Shown piece after piece: positions 18,226 through 26,805 of a stretch of 64,000 bases of DNA. A program made the position numbers and the translations under genes. The DNA lies in assembly GCF_024158745.1 (NCBI RefSeq), contig NZ_JAMZAW010000023.1:1-64000 (forward strand), written 5' to 3'. The notes beneath the pieces are model-generated. The model worked only from the letters and a program-made list of their open reading frames with translations, searched no databases and was not told the origin of the DNA. Position 1 is the stretch's first letter; each line of letters opens with the position of its first letter. Source of the stretch: Paenibacillus tyrphae. GTDB lineage: Bacteria > Bacillota > Bacilli > Paenibacillales > NBRC-103111.

Positions 18226-19479
18226 ATGAAATTGAGCTGTACGGAGTGCGGACATGAACGGAGCATCACCGATCCGGTATGGCGCTGCGCATGCGGCGGG
18301 CTGCTTCAGCTCGAGCAGCGGCTTGGGGAGCTGGACGGCGAGAAGCTGCGGTGCGTCTTCGACGAGCGCCTGGCGCAGCGCAATACGCCTTATGCGAGCG
18401 GGGTGTGGCGCTATAAGGAGCTGATTCATCCGGAGCTTCCGGTGGAGCGGATCGTAACCAAATACGAAGGCAACACGGGGCTGTACGGCTCCGAGCCGGT
18501 CCGCCTGTTTACCGGAGTCCGGGATTTGCGGCTCAAGGCGCAGAGCGAGAATCCGAGCGGCTCCTTCAAGGATAACGGGATGACGGTCGCCGTGTCGCAA
18601 GGCGCGTGGCTCGGGTATGAGCGGTTTGCCTGCTCGTCGACGGGAAATACGTCTTCGTCGCTTGCAATGTATGTGGCGATATCCGGCAAAGCCTCGTACG
18701 TCTTTGTCCCGGAGGAAGGCGTCGCAGACGGGAAAGTGCTGCAAACGGCGGCTTATGGAGCGCGGATGATCCGGTTTCAAGGCACCTATGACGACGGGAT
18801 ACGCTTCTTGGAACGGCACGCGGCCGAGCTGGAGCTGTACGTATGCAATTCGATGAATCCGTTTCGGATCGAGGGGCAAAAAAGCATCGTCTATGAAATC
18901 GCGCAAGCGCTAAATTGGACGCTGCCGGATTGGATTGTGCTGCCCGGCGGGGCGCTTAGCCATGTGTCCGCGCTAGGCAAAGGGCTGCAGGACATGCTGG
19001 CAGTAGGACTCATTTCGCGTATGCCTCGGGTGGCGGTCGTGCAGGCGGAAGGCGCGAGTCCGTTCCACCGGATGATCGCACACGGTCTGAAAGAGCTGAT
19101 ACCGGAGCCCCGGCCGAAAACGCTGGCCAGCGCGCTTAATATCGGCAACCCGCCAAGCTGGAAAAAAGCTGCCGCCGTGCTGCAAGCGACCCGCGGCGTA
19201 ACGGTTTCCGTGACGGATGAGGAGATCGTAGAGGCGAAAGCGGTGATCGACCGGGCGGGCATCGGCTGCGAGCCGGCATCTGCGGCGTCGGCGGCAGGGC
19301 TTCGCAAACTGGTTGCGCAGGGCATCGTGGATAAGGACGAGACGGCGGTGTGCCTTTTGACCGGACATTTGTTAAAGGACGCCGACGCTTTGCAGCGGTA
19401 TGTGACAGGGGATACTGCCGATGCAGGAATCCCCGTATCTTCAGCGTTGGAGTTGGATCAAGTCAAGGAGCGCCTGTAA
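18226..19479 (+). CDS. Threonine-synthase-like PLP enzyme
   Basis: 417 residues of fold-type II PLP enzymes. An N-terminal zinc-ribbon-like CTECGHE...CACGG segment (residues 4-26) precedes the catalytic core; the PLP lysine lies in NPSGSFKDNGM, and a phosphate-binding CSSTGNTSSSLA loop follows, as in threonine synthase (O-phosphohomoserine to threonine). AAGGAG stands eight bases before the ATG. It is not with hom or thrB but between a LysR gene and phnD, so a paralogue acting on a phosphonate-related or other phospho-amino acid is conceivable; this is speculation. Confidence 0.75.
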   Translation: MKLSCTECGHERSITDPVWRCACGGLLQLEQRLGELDGEKLRCVFDERLAQRNTPYASGVWRYKELIHPELPVERIVTKYEGNTGLYGSEPVRLFTGVRDLRLKAQSENPSGSFKDNGMTVAVSQGAWLGYERFACSSTGNTSSSLAMYVAISGKASYVFVPEEGVADGKVLQTAAYGARMIRFQGTYDDGIRFLERHAAELELYVCNSMNPFRIEGQKSIVYEIAQALNWTLPDWIVLPGGALSHVSALGKGLQDMLAVGLISRMPRVAVVQAEGASPFHRMIAHGLKELIPEPRPKTLASALNIGNPPSWKKAAAVLQATRGVTVSVTDEEIVEAKAVIDRAGIGCEPASAASAAGLRKLVAQGIVDKDETAVCLLTGHLLKDADALQRYVTGDTADAGIPVSSALELDQVKERL

Positions 19480-19483
19480 AGCA

Positions 19484-19521
19484 AAAAGGAGCGCCGCTGC
19501 GGAATGCAGGGGGCTCCTTTT
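19484..19521. terminator. Bidirectional terminator between the threonine-synthase-like gene and phnD
   Basis: AAAAGGAGC pairs with GGCTCCTTTT (one mismatch allowed), providing T runs for both convergent genes. Confidence 0.75.
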
Positions 19522-19535
19522 GTTAAAGGCTTATA

Positions 19536-20507
19536 TTACTTCTGACCGATGCTTTTGGAATATTCGCGAACGACGTCGAATTTCTTGTCGTCGGATTTCA
19601 CGTAGCCGCGGTGGGAGTATACATCGAAAATGATGCTTCCGCCTTCCGGATCTTTGCCGATATCGATGAACGCTTGAGCGATTTTGTCTCTCCATTCTTG
19701 ATCCATATCTTTGCGAACGGCGATCGTATCGTTCGGAATCGGAGCTGTAAAAGCGACCACTTTCGTTTTCTCGAAAATGTCCGGAATGTCTTTCTTCACC
19801 GTATTACGCGCGTCTTGGAACACAGCCGCTGCATCCACTTGTCCGTTCATCACGGCCAGAATGCCTTTGTCGTGACCTTTTACTTCGATGCCCGTTACGT
19901 CTTTCTCCGGATCGACGCCGGCTTTTTTCATTTCGTTGGCCGGCCATACGAAGCCTGCGGAGGACGTTACGCCCTGCCAAGCGATTTTTTTGCCTTTCAG
20001 GTCTTTCAATTCTTTGATCGGGGAATCCGCTTTAACGATAATCATAGCTTTGTAGAAGTCGACCAGATCTTTCGTATCGGCGCCCGTTTTTTCGTCTACG
20101 CCGTAACGTTGAGCTTGCAGCAGCAGGTCTGCGGCTTTTTTCTCGTCATGCGCCAGGACATAAGCGTTCGGAGGCAGGAAGCCGATATCGACTTGCTTGG
20201 AAGCCATCGCTTCGATAACGGTGTTATAGTTGGTCGAGACGGATACTTTGACCGGAATGCCGAGCTTGTCGCCAAGCAGCTTCTCCAGCGGCTTCGCCTT
20301 CGCTTCCAGCGTCTCCGCGCTTTGGGAAGGAACGAATTGCACTTTCAATTCTTTAGGCGTATAGCCTTTCGCCGCAGACGCTTCTTGCTTTTTGTCGGAA
20401 GGAGCAGGGGCTGCCGGTGTTTTGTTCTCTGTTTTGGTGCCGCAACCTGCTGCAATCCCGGCGGAAAGCACCAGGGATAAACTGACTGCTGCAAACTTTT
20501 TAAACAT
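19536..20507 (-). CDS. phnD: Phosphonate/phosphite-binding lipoprotein
   Basis: 323 residues. A signal peptide with lipobox AAGC (Cys near residue 22), a low-complexity linker (residues 24-45), then the PhnD/PtxB/AioX fold: KVQFVPSQSAETLEAKAKPLEKLL, VDIGFLPPNAYVLA, WQGVTSSAGFVWPANEMKKAG and FTAPIPNDTIAVRKD. It captures phosphonate, phosphite or a related oxyanion for PhnC-PhnE. AGGAGGTCAATTCA precedes the ATG. It is separated from phnCEE by two genes and transcribed from its own promoter. Confidence 0.9.
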   Translation of the reverse strand: MFKKFAAVSLSLVLSAGIAAGCGTKTENKTPAAPAPSDKKQEASAAKGYTPKELKVQFVPSQSAETLEAKAKPLEKLLGDKLGIPVKVSVSTNYNTVIEAMASKQVDIGFLPPNAYVLAHDEKKAADLLLQAQRYGVDEKTGADTKDLVDFYKAMIIVKADSPIKELKDLKGKKIAWQGVTSSAGFVWPANEMKKAGVDPEKDVTGIEVKGHDKGILAVMNGQVDAAAVFQDARNTVKKDIPDIFEKTKVVAFTAPIPNDTIAVRKDMDQEWRDKIAQAFIDIGKDPEGGSIIFDVYSHRGYVKSDDKKFDVVREYSKSIGQK

Positions 20508-20703
20508 TGAATTGACCTCCTGTTAACTTGTTGGATCAAAATCCATTTCTTACTATACCACAGAATAGTACGACCCATAGTAAATTTTTTGTGAAAGAGC
20601 CCTAAAAATGTCGAAAATTATTTTTGAATCCCGATGCATGGTTCTCGGGCGCTAAATTTGATATAGTGGATTCAATTCATGGAAAAACGGAGTTGAATGC
20701 AAG

Positions 20704-22287
20704 GTGGTTCAAAAGCTGACATTAACGATCCTGGAAACAAGCGACCTTCACGGATCGCTGCTTCCGATTCAGTATGCCAACAACAGCGCAACGGAAACGG
20801 GATTGGCCAAAATCGCATCGATCATTCGCAAGGAGCGCCAAAAGGGCGGGCCGCTGCTGCTCATCGATAACGGGGATTTGATTCAAGGGACGCCGCTGGC
20901 GTATCATCACGCCAAACTGAACGTCGGGGAGCCGAATCCAATGATTCAGTGCTTGAATGAGCTCGGGTACGACGCGGCCGTCATCGGGAATCACGAATTC
21001 AACTATGGGATGGAGTTACTGCGCAAAGCGGTCGGGGAATCGAGCTTTCCTTGGCTCAGCGCCAATATCGTCGATGAGGCGACTGGCGAACCGTTTTTCG
21101 GCAAGCCCTATCTGGTGAAGACGCTCGAGCAGGGGCTCAAAATCGGCGTGCTGGGGCTGACGACGCCTTACATCCCGCATTGGGAGAAGCCCGAGCATAT
21201 CGCGGGCCTGCGGTTTGAGGATGCCGTAGAGACGGCCAAGCGGTGGGTGAAGCATTTGCGCGAGCAAGAGGGAGCGGACGTCGTGATCGTCTCTTATCAC
21301 GGAGGGTTCGAGAGGCATTTGGAATCCGGCGAGCCGACGGAGCCGTTGACGGGAGAAAATCAAGGCTATGCGCTCTGCCGCGAGGTGGAAGGCATCGACG
21401 TGCTGCTCACGGGTCACCAGCACCGTTCGATTAGTGGAACGAACATCAACGGGGTGACGGTCGTGCAGCCTGGCAGCGCAGGCGCCTGGCTCGGCAAAGT
21501 CACGCTGACGCTGGGCTTGGAAGCGGGAAGCTGGCGCGTTCTGGAAGCCGCGTCCGAGCTGGTGTCCCCGCAGGGTGAAGCGCCCGATTCTGCGGTGCTG
21601 GGGATCGTGGAGCCGCATGAACGCCTTGCACAGGTATGGCTCGATCAGCCGATCGGGCGTCTGCTTGGCGACATGCGCGTCACCGATCCGATGCAGGTCC
21701 GGTTGAAGGAGCATCCGCTCATCGAGTTTATCAATCGGGTGCAGATGGAATTGTCGGGGGCCCCGATCTCGAACACTGCGCTGTTCGACAACATCTCGCC
21801 GGGATTTCCGGAGCATATTACGATGCGGGACATTGTCTCCAATTATATTTATCCGAACACGCTGCAGGTCATCCGGGTGTCGGGGCAGGATATCCGCGCC
21901 GCCCTGGAGCGCTCGGCCTCGTATTTTGCCCAATATGACGGAAACGGCCCGGTGCAAGTGAGTGCGGAATTCAGCGATCCGAAGCCGCAGCATTACAATT
22001 ACGATATGTGGGAAGGCATCGAATACCGGATCAACATTTCTCGTCCGGTAGGACAGCGGATCGTCGACCTGCGGTATAACGGCAAGCCGGTCGACCCGGA
22101 TGCGGAATACGACGTCGTCATGAACAATTACCGGGCGGCGGGCGGCGGAAACTACCCGATGTTCCAAGGGAAACCGGTTGTGAAGGACATTCCGACCGAT
22201 ATGGCGGAGCTGCTGGCCGGCTATATTATGGAGCGGGGAACGATTGAAGCGTCGCTGAACCGGAATTGGGAAGTGGTTTGGGACTAA
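20704..22287 (+). CDS. Cytoplasmic 5'-nucleotidase / 2',3'-cyclic phosphodiesterase-like enzyme
   Basis: 527 residues. A calcineurin-like metallophosphatase domain (ETSDLHGSLLP, IDNGDLIQGTP, VIGNHEFNYG, VVIVSYHGGFE, LLTGHQHR) is followed by the C-terminal substrate domain of the 5'-nucleotidase family (VVMNNYRAAGGGNYPMF). No signal peptide is present, unlike UshA, so it probably acts inside the cell on nucleotides. It begins with GTG, with GGAG 11 bases upstream. Next to phosphonate and purine uptake genes it may contribute to phosphate and purine salvage. Confidence 0.85.
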   Translation: MVQKLTLTILETSDLHGSLLPIQYANNSATETGLAKIASIIRKERQKGGPLLLIDNGDLIQGTPLAYHHAKLNVGEPNPMIQCLNELGYDAAVIGNHEFNYGMELLRKAVGESSFPWLSANIVDEATGEPFFGKPYLVKTLEQGLKIGVLGLTTPYIPHWEKPEHIAGLRFEDAVETAKRWVKHLREQEGADVVIVSYHGGFERHLESGEPTEPLTGENQGYALCREVEGIDVLLTGHQHRSISGTNINGVTVVQPGSAGAWLGKVTLTLGLEAGSWRVLEAASELVSPQGEAPDSAVLGIVEPHERLAQVWLDQPIGRLLGDMRVTDPMQVRLKEHPLIEFINRVQMELSGAPISNTALFDNISPGFPEHITMRDIVSNYIYPNTLQVIRVSGQDIRAALERSASYFAQYDGNGPVQVSAEFSDPKPQHYNYDMWEGIEYRINISRPVGQRIVDLRYNGKPVDPDAEYDVVMNNYRAAGGGNYPMFQGKPVVKDIPTDMAELLAGYIMERGTIEASLNRNWEVVWD

Positions 22288-22312
22288 AATCATTAGCTAT
22301 ATGGATAAAAAG

Positions 22313-22361
22313 AAGACTGCGGTTCTGTGAACTATGCGTTCACAGGCCGCAGTCTTTTTAT
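22313..22361. terminator. Bidirectional terminator between the nucleotidase gene and pbuX
   Basis: AAGACTGCGG pairs with CCGCAGTCTT with an inner GTGAAC/GTTCAC stem and T runs on both sides. Confidence 0.85.
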
Positions 22362-22385
22362 ATGATGTCCGGAGGTTGTCTGATG

Positions 22386-23717
22386 TCAGTTCGCGGCGCT
22401 TTGAGGCTGTGAAGCATTGGCAACCGACGGTTTCCGCCGAAGGTTGAACACCAGATTCAGCACGATCGCGGTAAAGCTGCCTGCGACAATGCCGTTGCCG
22501 GTCAAAATTTGCACGGCTTGCGGCAGTTGGTTGAACAGCGTCGGAACGACCGTCACGCCAAGGCCCATGCCGACGGAGCAAGCGATGATCAGAAGGTTCT
22601 CATGGTTGTTCAGATCGACCTGTGAGCCGAGCATGCGGATTCCGGAAGAGACGACCATACCGAACATGGCTACGGTCGCGCCGCCGAGCACGGGAGTCGG
22701 GATCAGCGTAGTCAGCGCCGCAACTTTCGGGATCAGGCCAAGGACGATCAAGATGCCGCCCGCGGTCATGATCACGTCGCGCGTCCGGACGCCGCTCATT
22801 TGGATAAGCCCGACGTTCTGCGAGTAGGTTGTATACGGAAAGGCGTTGAACAAGCCGCCGAGAATGATCGCGAGACCTTCCGCGCGGTAGCCGCGGGTCA
22901 AATCCTCGGAGCGGATGTCGCGGTCGCATATTTTGCCGAGAGCCAGAAAGACCCCGGTCGACTCCACCAAGCTGACCGCAGCGACCAGAATCATCGTCAG
23001 CACAGAGGTGATTTCAAACGTCGGCATGCCGAAGTAAAGCGGGTGCACCATATGAAACCAGGAAGCTTCATGGAACGGAGCGAAGCTGACTTTACCGAGC
23101 AGCGCCGCGACAAGCGTCCCGACAATCAACCCTAGCAGAATCGAGATCGCCCGCCAAAAGCCGGTGAAAAAGCGGTTCATGGCGATAATCAACGTGAGCA
23201 CACCGAACGAAAGCAGCAGGTTGACCGGTGCGCCGAAATTCGGGTTGCCGACCCCGCCGCCCATATCGTTCAGCGCTACGGGAATGAGCGTGAGCCCGAT
23301 GATCGTGACGACCGAACCGGTCACGACCGGAGGGAAGAAACGGATCAGCTTGCCGAACAGCCCGGCAAAGATGACGACGAACAAGCCCGCGGCCAAGATG
23401 GCGCCGTAGACGGTCGAGATGCCGTGCTGGCTGCCGATGGCGATCATCGGGCCGACGGCCGTAAACGTACAGCCGAGCACGACCGGCAGGCCGATGCCGA
23501 AGAACCGGTTGCTCCAAACTTGAAGCAGGGTCGCGACACCGCAGGTTAACAGGTCGATCGAGACCAGGTAGGCGAGCTGCTCCGGCGACAGCTTTAGCGC
23601 GCTGCCGACAATCAGCGGCACGATAACGGCGCCGGCGTACATGGCGAGCACGTGCTGCAGGCCGAGCGAAAACCGTCTCATCGGCGGCTGGTTGGTTGAT
23701 TTTGCATTCATAGACAC
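22386..23717 (-). CDS. pbuX: Xanthine permease
   Basis: 443 residues of the NCS2 nucleobase:cation symporter family with 12-14 membrane segments. It shows GLQHVLAMYAGAVIVP near the N-terminus, VVLGCTFTAVGPMIAIG, the segment FNAFPYTTYSQNVGLIQMSGVRTR and GMVVSSGIRML. It starts at GTG 23717 (GGAGG ten bases upstream), 39 bases behind xpt, and is co-transcribed with it under the guanine riboswitch. Confidence 0.92.
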   Translation of the reverse strand: MSMNAKSTNQPPMRRFSLGLQHVLAMYAGAVIVPLIVGSALKLSPEQLAYLVSIDLLTCGVATLLQVWSNRFFGIGLPVVLGCTFTAVGPMIAIGSQHGISTVYGAILAAGLFVVIFAGLFGKLIRFFPPVVTGSVVTIIGLTLIPVALNDMGGGVGNPNFGAPVNLLLSFGVLTLIIAMNRFFTGFWRAISILLGLIVGTLVAALLGKVSFAPFHEASWFHMVHPLYFGMPTFEITSVLTMILVAAVSLVESTGVFLALGKICDRDIRSEDLTRGYRAEGLAIILGGLFNAFPYTTYSQNVGLIQMSGVRTRDVIMTAGGILIVLGLIPKVAALTTLIPTPVLGGATVAMFGMVVSSGIRMLGSQVDLNNHENLLIIACSVGMGLGVTVVPTLFNQLPQAVQILTGNGIVAGSFTAIVLNLVFNLRRKPSVANASQPQSAAN

Positions 23718-23756
23718 AGGAAGGATCCCTCCGGGAATGGATTATTGGGCGTGGTT

Positions 23757-24386
<630 letters not shown>

Positions 24387-24403
24387 CTAAGCCCGATAAA
24401 CAC

Positions 24404-24450
24404 AAAAAGCCCGATTCGTCCGTTTCTGCATAAGAGAAACGGGCAATCGA
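24404..24450 (-). terminator. Riboswitch-controlled terminator of xpt-pbuX
   Basis: On the minus strand CGATT-GCCCGTTTCT pairs with AGAAACGG-ACGAATCG and is followed by GGGCTTTTTG. It lies between the guanine aptamer and xpt, as in the Bacillus expression platform that terminates when guanine is bound. Confidence 0.85.
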
Positions 24451-24538
24451 GCGATACGCAAAAGCAAGAAAAGGCGCAAAACGGTCGGCCGGGCTGCAAG
24501 CAGCGGCGGTCTTCCTTTCTGCGTCCGTATGTGTACCG

Positions 24539-24606
24539 CCCGTAGTCCTGCCGTTGCGGAGGCAGGGTAGAGACTCGCAGGCCGATTCATCCTGCAATTA
24601 TACGAG
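24539..24606 (-). promoter_or_regulatory. Guanine riboswitch aptamer
   Basis: The minus strand reads CTCGTATAAT...GAGTCTCTACC...GGACTACGGG. P1 is CTCGTA/TACGGG, the TCTACC and GACTACG junction motifs are present, and the discriminator is C (GACTA rather than GATTA), so guanine or hypoxanthine is the expected ligand. Confidence 0.95.
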
Positions 24607-24850
24607 CTTTTTTATATTCGTTTCCGGTGCTTTACTGTATGCCATTATATACGATGCGGGCGGTTTGCGCCAGTTCAAAATACGGGAAACGGCGTTTTCC
24701 CGGCATAAGCTTCCGTGAGGCGCAGCAGCAGACAGGATAAGGATAAAATCGTTATAAAAGTTTTCCACCTTGCGGCACCGCAGCCGATTATGAGTTAATA
24801 GGAGATGTAGCCGGCCAGCTGACGCTTAAGGAAAGGAGTGATCAGAAACA

Positions 24851-24883
24851 ATGATTACGGTATCCGAGGTGGTCTTCGCGTAA
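24851..24883 (+). pseudogene. Possible truncated holin-like toxin peptide
   Basis: The frame encodes only MITVSEVVFA before TAA. The first residues look like the opening of small putative holin-like toxins of Bacillales (MITVxE...), which normally continue with a hydrophobic helix that is missing here. An AAAGGAG lies 12-13 bases upstream. Weak evidence; it may be a chance frame. Confidence 0.25.
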
Positions 24884-24899
24884 GCGGAGACGCCAGTCA

Positions 24900-24920
24900 A
24901 GGGGGGCCTTCGGGCCCCTT
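24900..24920 (+). terminator. GC-rich hairpin with UUCG loop
   Basis: GGGGGGCC and GGCCCCTT pair around TTCG. A T run is lacking downstream (ATATATTC), so termination is not certain. Confidence 0.45.
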
Positions 24921-25016
24921 ATATATTCGCGGATGGACAATACAAGAATCGATGGGTTATAATGTAAGAGTAATTCCGTGTCTTCAAAAAATTTCAGGTG
25001 AAAGGAGTGTCGTGCA

Positions 25017-25061
25017 ATGGTAGACACAATGAACAAAGGAAAAGGGTTTGCTAACAAGTGA
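25017..25061 (+). CDS. Possible 14-residue peptide
   Basis: ATG with AAAGGAG nine bases upstream opens a frame encoding MVDTMNKGKGFANK. It is too short to classify. It lies in a gene-poor stretch (24607-25326) with two hairpins, and a terminator at 25133 would end its transcript. A leader or small regulatory RNA is as likely as a peptide gene. Confidence 0.25.
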   Translation: MVDTMNKGKGFANK

Positions 25062-25132
25062 ATAAGCATTTTTCTCCTTCACCGTCACCTGAACCGTCAT
25101 TGAATGATACATGACATATAGAGGCATTCAGG

Positions 25133-25157
25133 CACGATATGGCGATCGTGTTTTTTT
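25133..25157 (+). terminator. Intrinsic terminator
   Basis: CACGAT and ATCGTG pair around ATGGCG and are followed by seven T. Confidence 0.85.
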
Positions 25158-25326
25158 GTTGATAAGGAACTTATAAGTTAACGCAACTTATAGCTTCGCA
25201 TCAACCTTGATAAACGCGCTTATCCTTAATGATGACAAGGACGGCGTAGACGTTTATCCTGAATTTCATGCCCCTAATGCTTGCGACGTCAGTTTTGCTC
25301 CGGCAAAACTCAGAGGAGGTGTAAAG

Positions 25327-25425
25327 ATGAAAATGCTTATAACTTTCGAGGCTTTGGCCAACATGGCACGAAAGGAGGCTTTCATCGGTGGGGTACAAGA
25401 ATGGGAAGGATATTTTGCCGCCTAG
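25327..25425 (+). CDS. 32-residue leader-like protein overlapping the next gene
   Basis: A strong GAGGAGG stands seven to eight bases before the ATG. The frame encodes 32 residues starting MKMLITFEALANMARKEA and ends at 25425, overlapping the first 38 bases of the CD3324-like gene in another frame. The ribosome binding site of that gene lies inside this frame, so translation of the two is probably coupled. No family recognised. Confidence 0.5.
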   Translation: MKMLITFEALANMARKEAFIGGVQEWEGYFAA

Positions 25426-25696
25426 CCTGCTCAAGCAGCTGCAGGACTATATTCAAGGCGAAATCATTTATATACCGAAAAAAGAACAGACCCGCGCAGG
25501 CTGGGGTGAGAACAACGGCACCCGGCAGTCGATTATGCGTCGGAATTTCGAGATTTTCAGGCTGTATGAGAACGGACATACAGTCACCGAGCTGATCCGT
25601 CAGTTTCATCTGTCGGAGGACAGCATTCGTAAAATCATCGTGAAAACCCGCGGGCTAAATTCGCGGCAGCAGGAAACGGCGTCCACCAGGCACTAG
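25388..25696 (+). CDS. CD3324-like DNA-binding protein (Mor-type helix-turn-helix)
   Basis: 102 residues. The N-terminal GYKNGKDILPPSLLKQLQDY and YIPKKEQTRAGWGENNGTR, followed by a helix-turn-helix (HTVTELIRQFHLSEDSIRKII), match small CD3324/YraL-like proteins related to the Mor transcription activator family. It starts with GTG at 25388 with AAAGGAGG nine bases upstream. Target unknown; a terminator follows at 25732. Confidence 0.75.
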   Translation: MGYKNGKDILPPSLLKQLQDYIQGEIIYIPKKEQTRAGWGENNGTRQSIMRRNFEIFRLYENGHTVTELIRQFHLSEDSIRKIIVKTRGLNSRQQETASTRH

Positions 25697-25731
25697 CCGG
25701 AAGGATAGCGAACATAATCGCAAACGGAACA

Positions 25732-25760
25732 AGCCAGAAGTGGACGCTTTTGGCTTTTTT
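25732..25760 (+). terminator. Terminator of the CD3324-like gene
   Basis: AGCCAGAAG pairs with CTTTTGGCT (one G-U) and runs into TTTTTT. Confidence 0.8.
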
Positions 25761-25785
25761 CTATTGTCTTGATTCTCCGCGCGAC

Positions 25786-26005
25786 AGCGGCGTGAGCTTG
25801 TTGAGAAACCCGTTTAGCGTATAAAATTCTCAGCATACGCCGGTGGGGTATATCCCTCCAGCCGCTCTTGAAACCCGTGAACTTGATTAAAATTAGCGGT
25901 ATTTTCACGGGTTTTAAAGGCGGACGTAAACTCTTACGGGATATACCCCACCTCTATTTGTCTAAGATTTTCTACTCTAGGGTTTCTCAACACTCTGACG
26001 CCGCT
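25786..26005. repeat. Large imperfect inverted repeat with a nested hairpin
   Basis: Arms of about 70 bases at 25786-25857 and 25936-26005 are inverted copies: both carry AGCGGCGT, GTTGAGAAACCC and GGTGGGGTATATCCC in the same order on opposite strands. Between them GAAACCCGTGAA and TTCACGGGTTTT form an inner hairpin. There is no convincing reading frame. It could be a miniature mobile element, a structured RNA or a decayed transposon end pair. Confidence 0.7.
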
Positions 26006-26035
26006 TCCTGCAGCGGCGTGTTTGTCTTCGGTCCC

Positions 26036-26176
26036 TTATTGTTCCGGCTGTCCGGAAGCTTTGCGCAGCTCGTTGGCCAACCGGTTAAACTCTTTACGCG
26101 CCTGATCCGAATCGGTGCAAAAATAAGCCGCCGACAAAAAGCGGATGATCTTGTTCGCATCTTCGGGACTAAGCAT
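26036..26176 (-). CDS. 46-residue protein resembling the C-terminal tail of phage endolysins
   Basis: The frame begins MLSPEDANKIIRFLSAAY and ends LANELRKASGQPEQ. AAGGGGGG lies eight bases before the ATG. The last part is nearly identical to the C-terminus of the endolysin encoded at 58683-59351 (LANELRKASGQVLQ). As I recall, this helical module is found at the end of Paenibacillus phage amidases, so here it is free-standing, either a remnant or an independent small protein. Confidence 0.65.
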   Translation of the reverse strand: MLSPEDANKIIRFLSAAYFCTDSDQARKEFNRLANELRKASGQPEQ

Positions 26177-26388
26177 GGCGCATTCCCCCCTTCCCCCCGC
26201 AGACTTTGTCTTATGGACAATTTATGCCGGTCCGCTTTTTTCGGACACGGCATGCATTCAAAGATAGGGCAAATCACCCGATTCCCCAAGCTTGGCTTAT
26301 GGTATGATAGAAGAAAATGGAATTTCCACCAGCCGGCAACCGTCATCAGGGAAACCATTCGCCGGTTGGCTTGAAGGAGGGAACCGAT

Positions 26389-26793
26389 CTGATCCGGGTT
26401 TTCGTCTATGGAACGCTGTTGGTCGGCGAATCGAACCATCACGTGGTCGCGCCTTATGTGCTCTCGGTCCGACCCGGACGGGTGCACGGCGCATTGTTCG
26501 ATGCGGGGGCTTATCCCGGACTCGTCCTGTCGGGCTGCGGCGGCGAGACGGGCATCGAAGGCGAATGGCTGGTCGTGACGCAGGTAGGTCTGAATCGGAT
26601 GGATGAACTGGAGGAGTACTACGGACCCGGCGCGCGGAACGATTATGAACGCGTCTGGGTGCGCGACAGCCGGCGGGAAGAGTGCGAGGGGTGGATCTAC
26701 GTGTGGAAGGAGCCGCGGGGATATCCGCGCATTGCAGGAGGATCCTGGCGCGAATATGCCCACAGGAAGCAAGAGCTTGGCAGCATGCCTTGA
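26389..26793 (+). CDS. Gamma-glutamylcyclotransferase-like (YtfP/AIG2) protein
   Basis: About 134 residues. The opening IRVFVYGTLLVGESNH and the loop PGLVLS...GEWLVVT...MDELEEYYGPG belong to the GGCT fold; the catalytic-type Glu lies in DELEEYYG. The only well-spaced ribosome binding site (AAGGAGG, eight-base gap) points to a CTG start at 26389. An in-frame ATG at 26317 lies close to a TATGAT -10 element (26303), so it would fall at the very 5' end of the mRNA. Substrate unknown. Confidence 0.7.
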   Translation: MIRVFVYGTLLVGESNHHVVAPYVLSVRPGRVHGALFDAGAYPGLVLSGCGGETGIEGEWLVVTQVGLNRMDELEEYYGPGARNDYERVWVRDSRREECEGWIYVWKEPRGYPRIAGGSWREYAHRKQELGSMP

Positions 26794-26805
26794 AGCTTGC
26801 CTCAA

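Noticed and set aside
25987-26805. 272-codon minus-strand frame across the GGCT-like gene
   Set aside because: It overlaps both the 46-residue gene and the GGCT-like gene without protein-like sequence.
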